The notes under the pieces: model-generated | What the model saw: the letters and a program-made list of their open reading frames with translations, nothing else | Told to the model about the DNA's origin: nothing | Databases searched by the model: none | Translations under genes and position numbers: made by a program | In this document: piece by piece, positions 6,741 to 11,768 of the stretch | How the letters are laid out: every line of letters starts with the position of its first letter | Position numbering within the stretch: the stretch's first letter is position 1 | Source: JACPNK01 sp964479745 | Lineage (GTDB): Bacteria > Patescibacteriota > Minisyncoccia > 2-02-FULL-40-12 > IGHO2-12-FULL-4 | Direction of reading: 5' to 3' | NCBI GenBank assembly: GCA_964479745.1 | Contig: CAYZNJ010000016.1 | Location: 1-13,040 of the forward strand | Length of the DNA: 13,040 bases

Positions 6741-6859
6741 ATCCCGTACGAAGTAGCCCTAACGGGATAATGGTCGGATAGTTTTATTAATTTAATTTAA
6801 AATATAGTAACAGCCAGTCTTATAACCATACGACCGTTTGTTACTACTTCGTTCGGGAT
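6741..6859. repeat. Inverted repeat (TCCCGTACGAAGT family) over the lemA start
   Basis: The 15-nt arm ATCCCGTACGAAGTA (6741-6755) pairs with TACTTCGTTCGGGAT (6845-6859) with one mismatch. Nested pairings include ATCCCGT/ACGGGAT (6741-6747 with 6762-6768) and AGTAACA/TGTTACT (6806-6812 with 6839-6845); the middle is very AT-rich. The lemA ATG (6858-6860) begins on the last two bases of the right arm. The same arm sequence occurs as a perfect inverted repeat at 10853-10923. Confidence 0.75.
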
Positions 6860-7409
6860 GAAAAAAACTACAATTTTGTTGGTTATTATAGTGTTGGTTG
6901 CTCTGTATGTCTGGTCGTCTTATAACAGTTTTGTAGGCGCAAATGAGTCTGTTGACAAGCAGTGGGCGCAAGTTGAGACGCAGTACCAAAGGCGTTTTGA
7001 CTTGATTCCAAATTTGGTGGAATCAGTGAAGGGGATAATGAAGCAGGAGCAAAAAATCTTCGGCGATCTAGCCGAGGCCCGCACTCGTTACTCCGGCGCT
7101 TCCAGTGTAAGCGACAAAGTCAATGCGGCCAATCAAGTTGAATCGGCGCTTTCCCGATTGCTGGTGATTTTGGAAAATTATCCTACTTTAAAGTCGGCCG
7201 AAAACGTGCAGACACTCATGGCCCAGCTCGAAGGTACGGAAAATCGCATCAGCGTTGAGCGTAACAGGTTTAATGACGAAGTCAGGGCGTTGAACGTCAA
7301 AGTTAAAAAATTCCCCGGCAACATCGTGGCCTCTCTTTTCAGTTTTAAAGAAAGGGCTTACTTTCAGGCGGCTCCCGGTTCAGAAAACGCTCCGCAGGTT
7401 AAGTTCTAA
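6858..7409 (+). CDS. LemA family protein
   Basis: LemA proteins are small membrane-anchored helical proteins, almost always encoded near a TPM-domain protein as here; their biochemical role is not settled. The 183-residue sequence has one N-terminal transmembrane segment (residues 5-20) and then the family core: YNSFV (22-26), QWAQVETQYQRRFDLIPNLV (35-54) with VESVKG following, a long coiled helical region, and the C-terminal FPGNIVASLFSF (152-163) and AYFQA. Length is normal for the family. The start codon overlaps the right arm of an inverted repeat and no Shine-Dalgarno is visible, so translation initiation may be sensitive to that structure. A weak -10-like TATAGT lies at 6803-6808. A second folded element separates it from the TPM gene. 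Confidence 0.95.
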   Translation: MKKTTILLVIIVLVALYVWSSYNSFVGANESVDKQWAQVETQYQRRFDLIPNLVESVKGIMKQEQKIFGDLAEARTRYSGASSVSDKVNAANQVESALSRLLVILENYPTLKSAENVQTLMAQLEGTENRISVERNRFNDEVRALNVKVKKFPGNIVASLFSFKERAYFQAAPGSENAPQVKF

Positions 7410-7429
7410 CTTTCTCAAACTCTTTTTTT

Positions 7430-7593
7430 AAAGCTTCGCAGATACAGCCTTTTCGGTACGTTCGTCTGCTCCAGCGGCAGACTCACTCGCTGTTCGCCTG
7501 GGTTTTGGCTGGAGTTACAGAATAATTATACTCCAGCCAGCCTAGCAAACCGCAGACTCACAGCGACCTCAAAAGCTGTGTCTGCTTCGCTTT
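7430..7593. repeat. Large folded repeat element, copy 2
   Basis: It fills most of the gap between lemA and the TPM gene. Outer arms: 7438-7453 with 7571-7585 (15 bp including one G-T pair, one bulge), extended by AAAGC/GCTTT across a TTC/TTC internal loop. Hairpin a is GTCTGC/GCAGAC with loop TCCAGCG (7464-7482). Stem b is TCGCTG/CAGCGA (7487-7492 with 7561-7566) plus GGTTT/AAACC (7501-7505 with 7547-7551). Hairpin c is GGCTGGAGT/ACTCCAGCC with a 14-nt loop (7507-7538). The plan, the hairpin-a loop and the hairpin-c stem and loop lengths match copy 1 at 5296-5529. Confidence 0.75.
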
Positions 7594-7604
7594 AACCAAG
7601 CGAT

Positions 7605-8468
7605 ATGGTCAAAAAACTTATCTTTCTTTTTTTATTATTTCCGTTAGTTGCTTTCGCTGGTACTACTTGGCCTAAGCCGACTGGTTTTGTCGGTGATTTT
7701 GCCGGTGTTTTAAGCGCGGAGCAAAAGCAGGCTTTGGAAAATAAGCTCTTGCAATTTGAAAAAGAGACCAGCAACGAGGTTGTCGTAGTGACTGTGCCGG
7801 ACTTGGCCGGAGATACGGTAGAAAATTACGCGGTTGAACTTTTTAAACAATGGGGCATTGGCAAAAAAGACAAAGACAACGGTGTTTTGGTTTTGGTTGC
7901 CAGAGACGACAGAAAAATGAGAATTGAAGTCGGCTATGGTTTGGAGGGAGCGCTGACCGACGCTCAAAGTTTTTGGATAATTAATAATGTGATGAAACCC
8001 GCTTTTCAAGCAGGCGACTATTATAGTGGTTTAGATCAAGCCACTGACAAAATTATTTCTGCTGCAAAAGGCGAATATGTGCCAAGCGAAACAAGTTCAA
8101 AAAATTCATCCTCGCTTATTACTTTTCTGTTTTGGTTTGGATTTATAGTTTTAATTCACATCTCAAGTGTTTTGGGCAGAAGCAAATCCTGGTGGGCGGG
8201 CGGCGTTGTCGGTGGTGTGGTAGGCGTAGTAGTAGGCCTGATTGGCGGATTCATTTTTGCCGGTCTGGTTACTATGATAGTTCTGGTGCCGCTTGGCTTG
8301 CTTTTTGATTTTTTAGTATCAAGAGCTTATCAAAGAGGCAAAGACTCCGGCAACATTCCTTGGTGGTTTGGCGGCGGAGGTTGGGGCGGAGGCTCGGGTT
8401 CCAGCGGAGGTTTCGGCGGTTTTGGCGGCGGCAGTTCCGGCGGCGGGGGATCAAGCGGAAACTGGTAG
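7605..8468 (+). CDS. TPM-domain membrane protein (YgcG-like)
   Basis: This 287-residue protein has a signal peptide (residues 1-18, ending VAFA), a TPM domain (about 25-155), two hydrophobic membrane regions (about 171-190 and 198-235) and a Gly/Ser-rich tail (255-285). Family landmarks are FVGDFAGVLS, EVVVVTVPDLAGDTVENYAVELF, DNGVLVLVARDDRKMRIEVGYGLEG and a WIINNVMKPAFQAGDYYSGL segment. The glycine tail GGGGWGGGSGSSGGFGGFGG is typical of YgcG-like members. It forms the usual pair with lemA, which lies upstream across a folded repeat element. TPM domains outside the membrane were linked to photosystem II repair in plants; the bacterial role is not established. No Shine-Dalgarno is visible before the ATG. 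Confidence 0.94.
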   Translation: MVKKLIFLFLLFPLVAFAGTTWPKPTGFVGDFAGVLSAEQKQALENKLLQFEKETSNEVVVVTVPDLAGDTVENYAVELFKQWGIGKKDKDNGVLVLVARDDRKMRIEVGYGLEGALTDAQSFWIINNVMKPAFQAGDYYSGLDQATDKIISAAKGEYVPSETSSKNSSSLITFLFWFGFIVLIHISSVLGRSKSWWAGGVVGGVVGVVVGLIGGFIFAGLVTMIVLVPLGLLFDFLVSRAYQRGKDSGNIPWWFGGGGWGGGSGSSGGFGGFGGGSSGGGGSSGNW

Positions 8469-8498
8469 GAAATATAAAAGATGTCATAGGACATAGAG

Positions 8499-8528
8499 AA
8501 AAAAACGCTCATCGGGTGACCGATGAGC
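8499..8528 (-). terminator. Minus-strand intrinsic terminator
   Basis: The perfect 9-bp stem GCTCATCGG/CCGATGAGC (8507-8515 with 8520-8528), loop GTGA, has a run of seven A on its left (8499-8505), which is a T-tract on the minus strand. It would end transcripts coming leftward from the DUF5678-like gene. The stem alone could also slow plus-strand transcripts after the TPM gene. Confidence 0.75.
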
Positions 8529-8562
8529 CTGAAAACGAAGGGTAAGTTGTCAAATTTTTGCC

Positions 8563-8652
8563 CGCACGACATGTTGAAGTACTGTTGAAGTTAAACTTCA
8601 ACAGTACTTCAACAGTAGCGAGACCCAACCTTATGGAAGCTGGGTCTGTGCG
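8563..8652. repeat. Palindrome within a three-way-junction-like region
   Basis: A 41-bp palindrome (8573-8592 with 8594-8613) has 20 perfect pairs around a single central A and is itself built from repeated GTTGAAGT. Beside it lies AGACCCA/TGGGTCT (8621-8627 with 8641-8647). CGCAC/GTGCG (8563-8567 with 8648-8652) encloses both, so one strand can fold as a closing stem with two branches. It lies between the 3' ends of convergent genes, upstream of the minus-strand terminator in the leftward direction. Confidence 0.8.
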
Positions 8653-8679
8653 ATAAGACGTTAACGGACTGTTGGGAAC

Positions 8680-8892
8680 TTATTGCTTATTGGTAGCCGG
8701 TCCAGGATTTTCTGGAATAAACATTATAACAACATCAGATCTATTGATGTTCCCAGACTGTAACTTATTAACCAATGCGTCATAGGTTAGGGCGTAATCA
8801 ACTAACCCATTTTTGTCAGCGGCTATCCACTGGTTAGTGGGTAGGGTGTTATAGTTTTGACGAATCCATGCAGAACCCGGATGCTTAGACAT
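8680..8892 (-). CDS. DUF5678-like small protein
   Basis: This is a 70-residue soluble protein on the minus strand. The core SAWIRQNYNTLPTNQWIAAD, then KNGLVDYALTYDALVNKL and a closing SDVVIMFIPE strand, resembles DUF5678, whose members have a W-I-A/V-x-D-x-x-G-L/V-V start, a helix and a terminal strand with V/I-P. Family assignment is from memory of that pattern and is moderate. I chose ATG 8892 because AGGAG lies 5 nt upstream (CTCCT at 8898-8902 on the plus strand). The frame stays open to ATG 8946, but that start has no Shine-Dalgarno and adds unconserved sequence. The gene is divergent from hicBA. It ends before a palindromic region and a minus-strand terminator, so it forms its own unit. 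Confidence 0.72.
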   Translation of the reverse strand: MSKHPGSAWIRQNYNTLPTNQWIAADKNGLVDYALTYDALVNKLQSGNINRSDVVIMFIPENPGPATNKQ

Positions 8893-9013
8893 AGTGACTC
8901 CTGTTGCGAAAGTCCTCCCTTTAAGGTGCCAAATCTGTTTGGGCATGTCAATAAGTAAGTAATCACCACAACAAATTTGGTTTCTATCTGCTGATTGTGA
9001 TAGTATAACTTAC

Positions 9014-9229
9014 ATGAAACAGCAATTTACGGCAGTATATAAAAAACAAGGCAAATGGTATATTGGTTGGATTGAAGAAGTTTCAGGAGTAAACACTCAA
9101 GGAAAAACGCTTAAAGAAACAAAAGAAAATCTTAAAGAAGCTTTATCGCTTATTTTGGAAACTAACCGAATTTTTAGCAAAACGATTGGTGGTCGGATTA
9201 TTCGTGAACCGATTACTCTCTCTCGTTAA
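9014..9229 (+). CDS. hicB: HicB-family antitoxin
   Basis: The 71-residue sequence has the HicB partial RNase-H-like fold: a first strand FTAVYKKQGKWYIGWIEEV, then SGVNTQGKTLKETKENLKEAL, which is the signature of the family (strand, P/S-G-v-x-TQG-x-T-x-x-E-A-x-x-N-x-x-E-A). It lacks a C-terminal DNA-binding domain, so autoregulation would have to use another element. It precedes and overlaps hicA by one base (TAATG), the usual arrangement for a coupled antitoxin and toxin in this reduced form. A -10-like TATAAC (9004-9009) stands 4 nt before the ATG and there is no Shine-Dalgarno, so a leaderless or near-leaderless start is possible. HicB binds and blocks HicA. Confidence 0.9.
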   Translation: MKQQFTAVYKKQGKWYIGWIEEVSGVNTQGKTLKETKENLKEALSLILETNRIFSKTIGGRIIREPITLSR

Positions 9230-9423
9230 TGAAACGGCAAGATCTTGTTCGGCATCTTTTGAAAGAGGGCTGTGTTTTTATTCGGGAAGGCGCTAGACAT
9301 AGCGTCTTCTTTAATCCTCAAACAAAAAGGTCTTCCACGGTTCCGCGCCACAACGAAGTAAACAATTTCTTAGCAAGAAAAATTTGTAGAGATTTAGATA
9401 TTAAAGAAGTAAAAAGAAAATAA
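9229..9423 (+). CDS. hicA: HicA-family mRNA interferase toxin
   Basis: This 64-residue protein has the HicA double-stranded-RNA-binding-like fold. The catalytic histidine is visible as His24 in REGARHSVFFNP, followed by STVPRHNEV and the C-terminal helix NNFLARKICRDLDI. HicA toxins cleave mRNA on or off ribosomes and are held inactive by HicB. All core elements are present, so the toxin looks intact. The gene starts inside the hicB stop codon (TAATG), so its translation depends on hicB. Immediately downstream, transcription meets the minus-strand terminator of the convergent small gene at 9519-9698. Confidence 0.9.
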   Translation: MKRQDLVRHLLKEGCVFIREGARHSVFFNPQTKRSSTVPRHNEVNNFLARKICRDLDIKEVKRK

Positions 9424-9460
9424 AAATGGAAAGTTTAAGTGTGGATAAGATGTTAGCAGA

Positions 9461-9505
9461 AATAAAAAAGGTCCTACCGGCTAAACTAGAAGCAAGCAGG
9501 ACCTT
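9461..9505 (-). terminator. Minus-strand intrinsic terminator of the 59-aa gene
   Basis: On the minus strand AAGGTCCT (9498-9505) pairs with AGGACCTT (9468-9475), followed by a T-tract (A-run 9464-9467, then TTAAT-type sequence). The loop is long (22 nt). It lies 14 nt downstream of the stop codon of the minus-strand gene. Confidence 0.65.
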
Positions 9506-9518
9506 GGTGTATTATGCT

Positions 9519-9698
9519 CTAGGAAACGAATCCGTTGAGCACGATACGGTCGTTCTCCCAGTTATGGGAGAAAAAAGAAATGCTAAAACTTGCCCCCGAA
9601 GGCCCGCGACGGGCCGCATCGAGGGCCTCGTTGTAAGACCCAAGAAGATCGGTTCGCGTAACGTTGCCGTTACGCAGCACAAAAAAAACCATCCACAT
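9519..9698 (-). CDS. 59-aa small protein on the minus strand
   Basis: A 59-codon frame starts at 9698 and stops with TAG at 9519-9521. The peptide reads MWMVFFVLRNGNVTRTDLLG, then SYNEALDAARRGPSG, and ends VLNGFVS: a likely strand-helix-strand small fold with no signal peptide. I do not recognise a family. Four independent signals support it: a promoter at 9733-9762 (TTGACA, 18 nt, TATACT with extended TGG), a strong Shine-Dalgarno AAAGGAGGTG 9 nt upstream of ATG, good codon use, and a terminator just after the stop. It is more GC-rich than its surroundings (runs such as GGCCCGCGACGGGCC), which suggests a different origin. A plus-strand frame over the same bases (9426-9734) has none of these signals. 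Confidence 0.7.
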   Translation of the reverse strand: MWMVFFVLRNGNVTRTDLLGSYNEALDAARRGPSGASFSISFFSHNWENDRIVLNGFVS

Positions 9699-9727
9699 TT
9701 CGCAACACCTCCTTTCAAGTTGGTGTA

Positions 9728-9758
9728 CATATAGTATACCATGATATCATCCTATATG
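9728..9758. promoter_or_regulatory. Operator-like inverted repeat over the minus-strand promoter
   Basis: CATATAG (9728-9734) is inverted as CTATATG (9752-9758), and a perfect palindrome ATGATATCAT (9741-9750) sits between them. Together they cover the -10, the spacer and the edge of the -35 of the minus-strand promoter, where a repressor would act. The flanking genes are divergent (59-aa gene leftward, UDG rightward). Confidence 0.4.
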
Positions 9759-9762
9759 TCAA
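9733..9762 (-). promoter_or_regulatory. Minus-strand promoter of the 59-aa gene
   Basis: Read on the minus strand: TTGACA (9757-9762), 18 nt, TATACT (9733-9738), with TGG just before the -10 (extended). Predicted start near 9726 gives a leader of about 27 nt containing the Shine-Dalgarno. Confidence 0.75.
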
Positions 9763-9777
9763 TTTTACGTAAAAACT

Positions 9778-10374
9778 ATGGATAACCGCACTGAACTTTT
9801 GCGAAAAATAAAAGAAGAAGTTATTGCTCTCAAAGAGTCGCCGCTTTATGCCGAAAGGATTAAAAACAAAGTTTTTCCGGTAATCGGTGAGGGCAGTCAT
9901 TCTGCCAAGATAATGTTTATCGGTGAGGCGCCGGGGAAAAATGAAGCGGCTACCGGACGGCCGTTTTGCGGAGCGTCGGGCAAGATTTTGGATGAACTTT
10001 TGGCATCAGCCGGAATTAAGCGCCAAGATGTTTATGTTACAAATATTGTCAAAGATCGCCCGCCTTTTAATCGCGACCCCCTGCCGGAAGAAATTAGAGT
10101 GTATGGGCCGTTTTTGGACAGGCAGATTGAAATTATACAACCGGCGGTAATTGCCACTCTGGGCCGCTTTTCTATGGATTATGTTATGAGAAAATTAGGA
10201 TTGGAGAATCTACTTCAGTCAATTAGCAAAATGCACGGCAAAGTTTTTGAAGCTGAAACTTCTTACGGCAAAATTAAAATTGCGCCTTTGTATCATCCGG
10301 CAGTAGCGGTTTATAATGCTAACAGCAAAGACGAACTAAAAAAAGACTTTCAGATTTTGAGAGAGTTTAGATAA
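9778..10374 (+). CDS. Family-4-like uracil-DNA glycosylase without Fe-S ligands
   Basis: The 198-residue protein has the family 4 uracil-DNA glycosylase plan: motif GEAPGKNE (49-56), TGRPFCGASGKILDELL (59-75), TNIVKDRPPFNRDPLPEEIR (88-107) and LYHPAVAVYN (171-180). The enzyme removes uracil from DNA as the first step of base excision repair. The four cysteines that bind [4Fe-4S] in classical members are missing: the N-terminal C-x2-C region reads ESPLYAERIKN, the K-C-R-P position is Asp93 (VKDRPP) and the fourth is Tyr109 (RVYGPF). The only cysteine is in PFCG, where most members have Val. Otherwise length and motifs are intact, so it is probably an active variant. It begins the repair cluster and is divergent from the 59-aa gene. 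No Shine-Dalgarno is visible. Confidence 0.93.
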   Translation: MDNRTELLRKIKEEVIALKESPLYAERIKNKVFPVIGEGSHSAKIMFIGEAPGKNEAATGRPFCGASGKILDELLASAGIKRQDVYVTNIVKDRPPFNRDPLPEEIRVYGPFLDRQIEIIQPAVIATLGRFSMDYVMRKLGLENLLQSISKMHGKVFEAETSYGKIKIAPLYHPAVAVYNANSKDELKKDFQILREFR

Positions 10375-10395
10375 AATATAAAAACAAGACTCGCA

Positions 10396-10429
10396 AGCAA
10401 TCCACAGCCCGCAGAGCCTACAAAAGCAA
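10396..10429. repeat. Fragment of the folded repeat (right-half segment)
   Basis: These 34 bp match 5472-5505 of the copy 1 element with a single T/C difference (AGCAATCCACAGCC, then C or T, then GCAGAGCCTAC and AAAAGCAA). The preceding GACTCGC also occurs in copy 1 next to hairpin a, so this may be an internal-deletion remnant. It fills the 70-bp gap between the UDG and alkyladenine glycosylase genes. Confidence 0.75.
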
Positions 10430-10444
10430 CAGTTTTTATGTTTT

Positions 10445-11068
10445 ATGAGAAAGACTCTCTCTCAAAACTTTTTTGATGGGCATACTTTAGCGGTTGCTAA
10501 GAATTTACTTGGCAAGTACATTGTCCGGAAAATCGGCGGAAAGGAAGTTGCACTAATGATTACTGAGGTTGAGGCTTATGACGGACCCAGAGATAAAGCT
10601 TCCCATGCCAGTCGCGGCAAAACGGAAAGAAATCAGGTAATGTTTGGTCCGGCGGGATATTTTTATGTATACTTTACTTATGGTATGCACTGGATGCTGA
10701 ACATTGTGACCGGACCAAAAGATTATCCGGCGGCAGTTTTAATAAGAGGTACTGACAAAGTTTCCGGCCCGGCTCGGTTAACTAAATTTTTAAAGATTGA
10801 TAAAAAATTAAACGGCAAAAAAGCTGAACCCAAAACTGGTTTGTGGTTTGAGTCCCGTACGAAGTCTCGCTCGCGACAAGGTCGCGAGTCTGAAAGACCT
10901 CGGCGAGGCTACTTCGTACGGGATGAGGACAGGAAGGCAAATCCAAGGTCGGACCTTGAATCTTCAAAAAGGTCCGACCTTAAAAAAATCGTTAGGGCTC
11001 CAAGAGTCGGAGTGGCTTATGCCGGTCCAGTTTGGTCTAAAAAGAAGTATAGATTTTTATTAAAATAA
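10445..11068 (+). CDS. 3-methyladenine (alkyladenine) DNA glycosylase with an in-frame insert
   Basis: AAG/MPG-family glycosylase of 207 residues that removes alkylated purines. Landmarks: LLGKYIVRK (21-29), ITEVEAYDGPRDKASHASRG (39-58) with the catalytic Glu43 and stacking Tyr45, TERNQVMFGPAGYFYVYFTYGM (60-81) and the C-terminal RAPRVGVAYAGPVW (184-197). Where family members pass directly from the GLWxE segment to the APRxGxxYAG motif with about 15 residues, this protein has about 47 (residues 137-183), rich in Ser, Arg, Lys and Asp. That stretch coincides with two DNA palindromes (10853-10923 and 10945-10981), so it looks like repeat DNA inserted in frame. The insert follows the catalytic core on the surface side and need not destroy activity. 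ATG 10445 is the only good start; no Shine-Dalgarno is visible. Confidence 0.93.
   Translation: MRKTLSQNFFDGHTLAVAKNLLGKYIVRKIGGKEVALMITEVEAYDGPRDKASHASRGKTERNQVMFGPAGYFYVYFTYGMHWMLNIVTGPKDYPAAVLIRGTDKVSGPARLTKFLKIDKKLNGKKAEPKTGLWFESRTKSRSRQGRESERPRRGYFVRDEDRKANPRSDLESSKRSDLKKIVRAPRVGVAYAGPVWSKKKYRFLLK
10853..10923. repeat. Inverted repeat (TCCCGTACGAAGT family) inside a coding region
   Basis: Perfect 13-bp arms TCCCGTACGAAGT (10853-10865) and ACTTCGTACGGGA (10911-10923) enclose two hairpins: CTCGCGAC/GTCGCGAG with loop AAG (10870-10888) and CCTC/GAGG (10898-10908). This makes a compact three-way-junction fold of 71 nt. It lies in the alkyladenine glycosylase gene and is read through in frame. 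The same arm flanks the lemA start at 6741-6859. Confidence 0.85.
10945..10981. repeat. Second palindrome inside the glycosylase gene
   Basis: The 11-bp perfect arms AAGGTCGGACC (10945-10955) and GGTCCGACCTT (10971-10981) enclose a further TTGAA/TTCAA pairing. It begins 21 bp after the first inverted repeat ends and belongs to the same unconserved coding insert. An AAGGTCC-type stem with different sequence also occurs in the terminator at 9461-9505; I do not consider the two homologous. Confidence 0.8.
11061..11066 (+). promoter_or_regulatory. Possible -10 box, leaderless start of the methyltransferase
   Basis: TAAAAT ends 6 nt before ATG 11073. The 15 bases from here through the ATG (TAAAATAACTATATG) differ in one base from those at 12645-12659. 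No convincing -35 was found, and the gene could also be co-transcribed with the glycosylase upstream. Confidence 0.4.
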
Positions 11069-11072
11069 CTAT

Positions 11073-11765
11073 ATGCTAGAATTGCCTCAAGAAAATTCAA
11101 AAGAATCAATTTCTATAAAGTGGGGAGAAAAGAGAGATCTTGCTTGGGAAGAAAGAATTCCTTTACAAAAAGGTTATGCGGAAAAGTTTAATCTTTCCGG
11201 AGAAGAAGCCGAAGCCCTTGACTACTATTTATTTTTTCTAGATTTAAATGTCAACGAGCTTGTCGGCAAAAAAGTTTTAGATATAGGTTCTGGCCGTGGA
11301 AGTTTTAAGAAAGCTCTTCAAAAAATTGTTGAGATTAAAGATGGTGAATTTGTTAATTTTGATTTAAATGTTTTTGATGAAGAGGAGAAGCAATCAATAA
11401 ATGTTTTGGGGACAGCCGAAACCCTACCCTTTAAAGACGAGAGCTTTGATTTTGTACTTGCTAACTTTTCTGTGCCAGTGATGCAAGCAACAGCCGGTAT
11501 TATTGAAGTCGTACCCCAAACACTAGAAGAGATGACTAGGGTGGTGCGTAAAAACGGAGTTATTAAGGTATATCCTGTTGGCGGAGAGTGGGAAGTCGCA
11601 GCCGAGTTGCAAGAAGAACAACTTTATCGCAAACTCTTTCCCATTGTTTTGGAAGAAGTTAAAAAAATGATCTCAAAAAAACTTATAAGTAAAGCAAAAA
11701 TTACTAAATTTACTCACGAGTCTCCTGGGGGTGGGTACGATAACTCCTTAGAAATCATAAAGTAA
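11073..11765 (+). CDS. Class I SAM-dependent methyltransferase
   Basis: The 230-residue protein has the Rossmann-type methyltransferase core: motif I KKVLDIGSGRGSF (66-78) for S-adenosylmethionine, an acidic position after the second strand (FVNFDLN, Asp97), and the motif AETLPFKDESFDFVLANFS (115-133) typical of methyltransferase type 11 domains. Then come EEMTRVVRKNGVIKVYPVGG and a helical C-terminus. The substrate cannot be deduced. It has no membrane segment. It starts 5 nt after the glycosylase stop codon and is followed after 3 nt by the Fpg gene, so it is embedded in the repair cluster. Whether it takes part in DNA or nucleotide metabolism is unknown. No Shine-Dalgarno is visible. Confidence 0.9.
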   Translation: MLELPQENSKESISIKWGEKRDLAWEERIPLQKGYAEKFNLSGEEAEALDYYLFFLDLNVNELVGKKVLDIGSGRGSFKKALQKIVEIKDGEFVNFDLNVFDEEEKQSINVLGTAETLPFKDESFDFVLANFSVPVMQATAGIIEVVPQTLEEMTRVVRKNGVIKVYPVGGEWEVAAELQEEQLYRKLFPIVLEEVKKMISKKLISKAKITKFTHESPGGGYDNSLEIIK

Positions 11766-11768
11766 AAC

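Noticed and set aside
6848..6866. GGGATG as a Shine-Dalgarno for lemA
   Set aside because: The GGG touches the start codon, so spacing is impossible. It belongs to the inverted-repeat arm.
8360..8465. Short GGCGGN-type repeats that look like a tandem DNA repeat
   Set aside because: They are the glycine and serine codons of the TPM protein tail, normal for the family. The long frames on other strands here are shadows of it.
8893..8946. N-terminal extension of the DUF5678-like protein to ATG 8946
   Set aside because: No ribosome binding site at 8946, whereas AGGAG stands 5 nt before ATG 8892, where the similarity begins.
9426..9734. Plus-strand open frame of 102 codons after hicA
   Set aside because: It has no promoter or Shine-Dalgarno, lies over a terminator and a well-signalled minus-strand gene (9519-9698), and its sequence looks like a read-through of hairpins with no recognisable fold.
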